Of a stretch of DNA of 64,000 nucleotides, positions 62,156 through 64,000 are shown piece by piece. The notes below the pieces were generated by a model. That model was not told the DNA's origin. It saw nothing but the letters and a program-made list of their open reading frames with translations, and searched no databases. The stretch's first letter is position 1, and the number at the start of each line of letters is the position of its first letter. Source of the DNA: Chaetoderma sp. LZ-2023a (lineage: Eukaryota > Mollusca > Caudofoveata > Chaetodermatida > Chaetodermatidae); contig CM067369.1 in NCBI GenBank assembly GCA_034401795.1, forward strand, positions 185,692,936 through 185,756,935. Direction: 5' to 3'. Both the position numbers and the translations under genes were made by a program.

Positions 62156-62777
62156 GTAAACTTCATTAAATAGAAGTATTTGTATCTGCTAATGTGGTTT
62201 ATGGAGTCAAATAGTGTAACATGTTTATAGGACTGGTAAAGCTCTTTCGTTTAACCAGATAGAACAGTCGCATAACAATGTATAGTCTGTTGATGCAAAC
62301 GACAAGGGCTTATTCGTGTAAGGTAATTATATATGATATAGAAACGGGCATAAGTACTGATTAAGTCACCTGTGTCAAATGCTGCATTTTGATTGGTCTG
62401 TTGTCTGTTTTGCTTAAGTGATGCGCACACTGTGACTATGGCCCCTAGTGGGTAATGCAAAAAAGATTTTGGTGAATTTCGGAATATAATGTTTCCGGCA
62501 ACAAAATATTGAGCAACTTACTGTATCATTGCATTATCACCTTGCGCCTTGAGTTTATAGCAAAAATAACCAAATTAAAATTTATACCAGATAACCCTAG
62601 AGAAATGAAAGGCCAGTATTCTGACCTCACTAATTAAGTAACCCAGAGGCAGGAAAACTGGCCCTACACATACATATGTTTATGTTCTTAGCTCGCGTGG
62701 CCTGAAAGACCATGATTATCACCCATCTATCACCTATCTATTCATCAACTTTTGCTTTAAAAGATCACTCATTACAC
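62156..62777. other. Intron 16 sequence up to the hAT element
   Basis: No exon recognised. AATGCTGCATTTTGATTGGT at 62380 resembles AATGCAGCATTCTGATTGGT at 51067, marking another dispersed repeat pair. The last 85 bases belong to the tandem-core repeat family. Confidence 0.45.
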
Positions 62778-63811
62778 TAGGGCTGCGTGGTTTGGCTTAC
62801 AGTCATATCGGTTTTCATATCGGTTTTAAGGACACGAAACAAAAAATTTAAATTATAAAAAATAGCACGAAAACAGAATGTATTTTCACGCCCTGATACA
62901 TTCGTAACATTTTACGCCTTTAAAGCTTAATATACCTCATAATATCCATCATCGTGGGAGTGAACTTATTGATTGGACCACCTAAATATTACGCACAGTT
63001 AAATAAGCATCGTTCATTTTGTCAAAATTAATCATAAATCATCAGCAAAACAGGTTGCGAAAAGACGTAAATCACGCGATTGTAATTAATTATGATGTAA
63101 TTATCTCCCTTTCTTCTTTCATTTCCAATTCGGCCCGGCGACGAAATCATGCCTTGAAGAAAATATTAACTGTAATATTGCGAACGCGAATTTCATAAGT
63201 TAATATGATATTGTGTATAGAAGATACCATTTTAAAAACGGTTTGAGTAATAATTTTATTTAAAATTATATCCTAATCAGCAAAATGTATTCAGCATTAT
63301 ATTTATTGGCGAGATTTTTATGCATTCGGGCGATTTAGTTTTGGGACGACTTTGCATTATGTTAATTAGCCGGTGACGTAAATAAAATGGATGCCGTTGT
63401 TTAGAAATGTTCCCAGATACAAATTTCAATGACAAATTCCCGCGTTAGTATTGTTTTATATTGCAAATTTATCGGAGACTACCAGAGAAAAGACGAGTGG
63501 ATATTTATTTAATTAATTCACTGCTTGATTTCTCTCGGCGTACAGCGAGTTACATGGAGTTACACAATATGCGCAATTGGGGCCACGTTCAATTATTAGT
63601 TGCCCTGAACGTAACTTAATGGAAAGTATGGTCATTATTATTCATTACACTTCATGCTCGTTAGTATCTTTTATTTTTAACAATGCTGATACGAAAAACC
63701 GAAAATATGTTCATATTCGGTTTTTCGATATTTATTTCTTATAATCGGTTATGAAACCGTCAGTGCAGGATATCGGTTTTAAATATGGTATCGGTATATC
63801 GCGCAGCCCTA
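62778..63811. mobile_element. Nonautonomous hAT-like element
   Basis: The ends are TAGGGCTGCGTGG and, inverted, TAGGGCTGCGCGATA, with 8-bp flanks CATTACAC and CATTACTC (one mismatch), the duplication length of hAT transposons. The interior of 1.0 kb has no transposase frame. It interrupts a tandem-core repeat: the flanking sequence on both sides belongs to the family seen at 8.1-9.2 kb. Confidence 0.8.
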
Positions 63812-64000
63812 CATTACTCACTTGGCCTATTTCAACCAAAGTTGCCCGGAAGGGGACCCCATTGCTGTAGACTTCCAATCTTGTATACAAGCAACTTGAT
63901 TGGTCAATTTTTCAAGCACTCCTTCGATTTTCAGAAAAGTTATGGAACATCGGTAAAAAGACTACCGTTTAACCCCCATGTAATAGACACAGTTGAAAAT
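63812..64000 (+). repeat. Tandem-core repeat, right of hAT insertion
   Basis: CCTATTTCAACCAAAGTTGC and CTTGTATACAAGCAACTTGA continue the family interrupted at 62777. The window ends inside it. Confidence 0.55.

Overview
This window is a piece of an invertebrate animal genome: AT-rich, with long introns full of repeats and one recognisable host gene. The repeat types resemble those common in mollusc genomes: short elements with tandem cores ending in a GGCC-rich hairpin, an I-type LINE, a DIRS element and many TTAA-flanked MITEs. My best guess is therefore a lophotrochozoan, perhaps a mollusc. That assignment is inference only.

Host gene. Sixteen exons on the + strand, from 12983 to 62155, splice in phase into one open frame of 753 complete codons. 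They encode the central part of a MAST (microtubule-associated serine/threonine) kinase. In order they give the conserved [19 protein letters not shown] segment, the MAST pre-kinase helical domain, a complete AGC-type kinase domain and the start of the C-terminal tail. The upstream exons and the PDZ-encoding exons lie outside the window. Two local oddities are a histidine-rich insert in exon 2 and Phe-Gly-Thr-Pro-Glu-Tyr in the activation segment where Cys is usual.

Layout. 1-3.1 kb: foldback elements and MITEs. 3.1-7.0 kb: a dead I-superfamily LINE on the minus strand with a perfect 11-bp target-site duplication. 7-13 kb: repeats and a long ACGC microsatellite. 13-42 kb: MAST exons 1-8 among dozens of hairpin-forming elements, tandem-core repeats, a 1.3-kb composite inverted-repeat element and a decayed coding cluster at about 35.7-38.5 kb that may be a virus-like or mobile-element fossil. 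42.3-49.3 kb: an apparently whole DIRS retroelement inside the intron that splits the kinase glycine loop. 50.5-62.2 kb: the remaining kinase and tail exons, with a minisatellite of about 80 copies of a 20-bp unit at 53.0-54.6 kb. 62.8-63.8 kb: a nonautonomous hAT-like element.

The strongest unusual signal is the density of near-perfect palindromes. One family (about 230 bp, ends CCCTTTAA, flanked by TTAA) looks like a piggyBac-type MITE and has about 24 copies. A second superfamily of hairpins has core GTTGAATATTTTGAAACTAA. In it the two arms change together from copy to copy, which suggests arm-to-arm copying. Most of these lie in MAST introns, so the pre-mRNA should carry dozens of long hairpins. 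The 53-kb minisatellite appears to be an expansion of the end of one of these hairpin elements.
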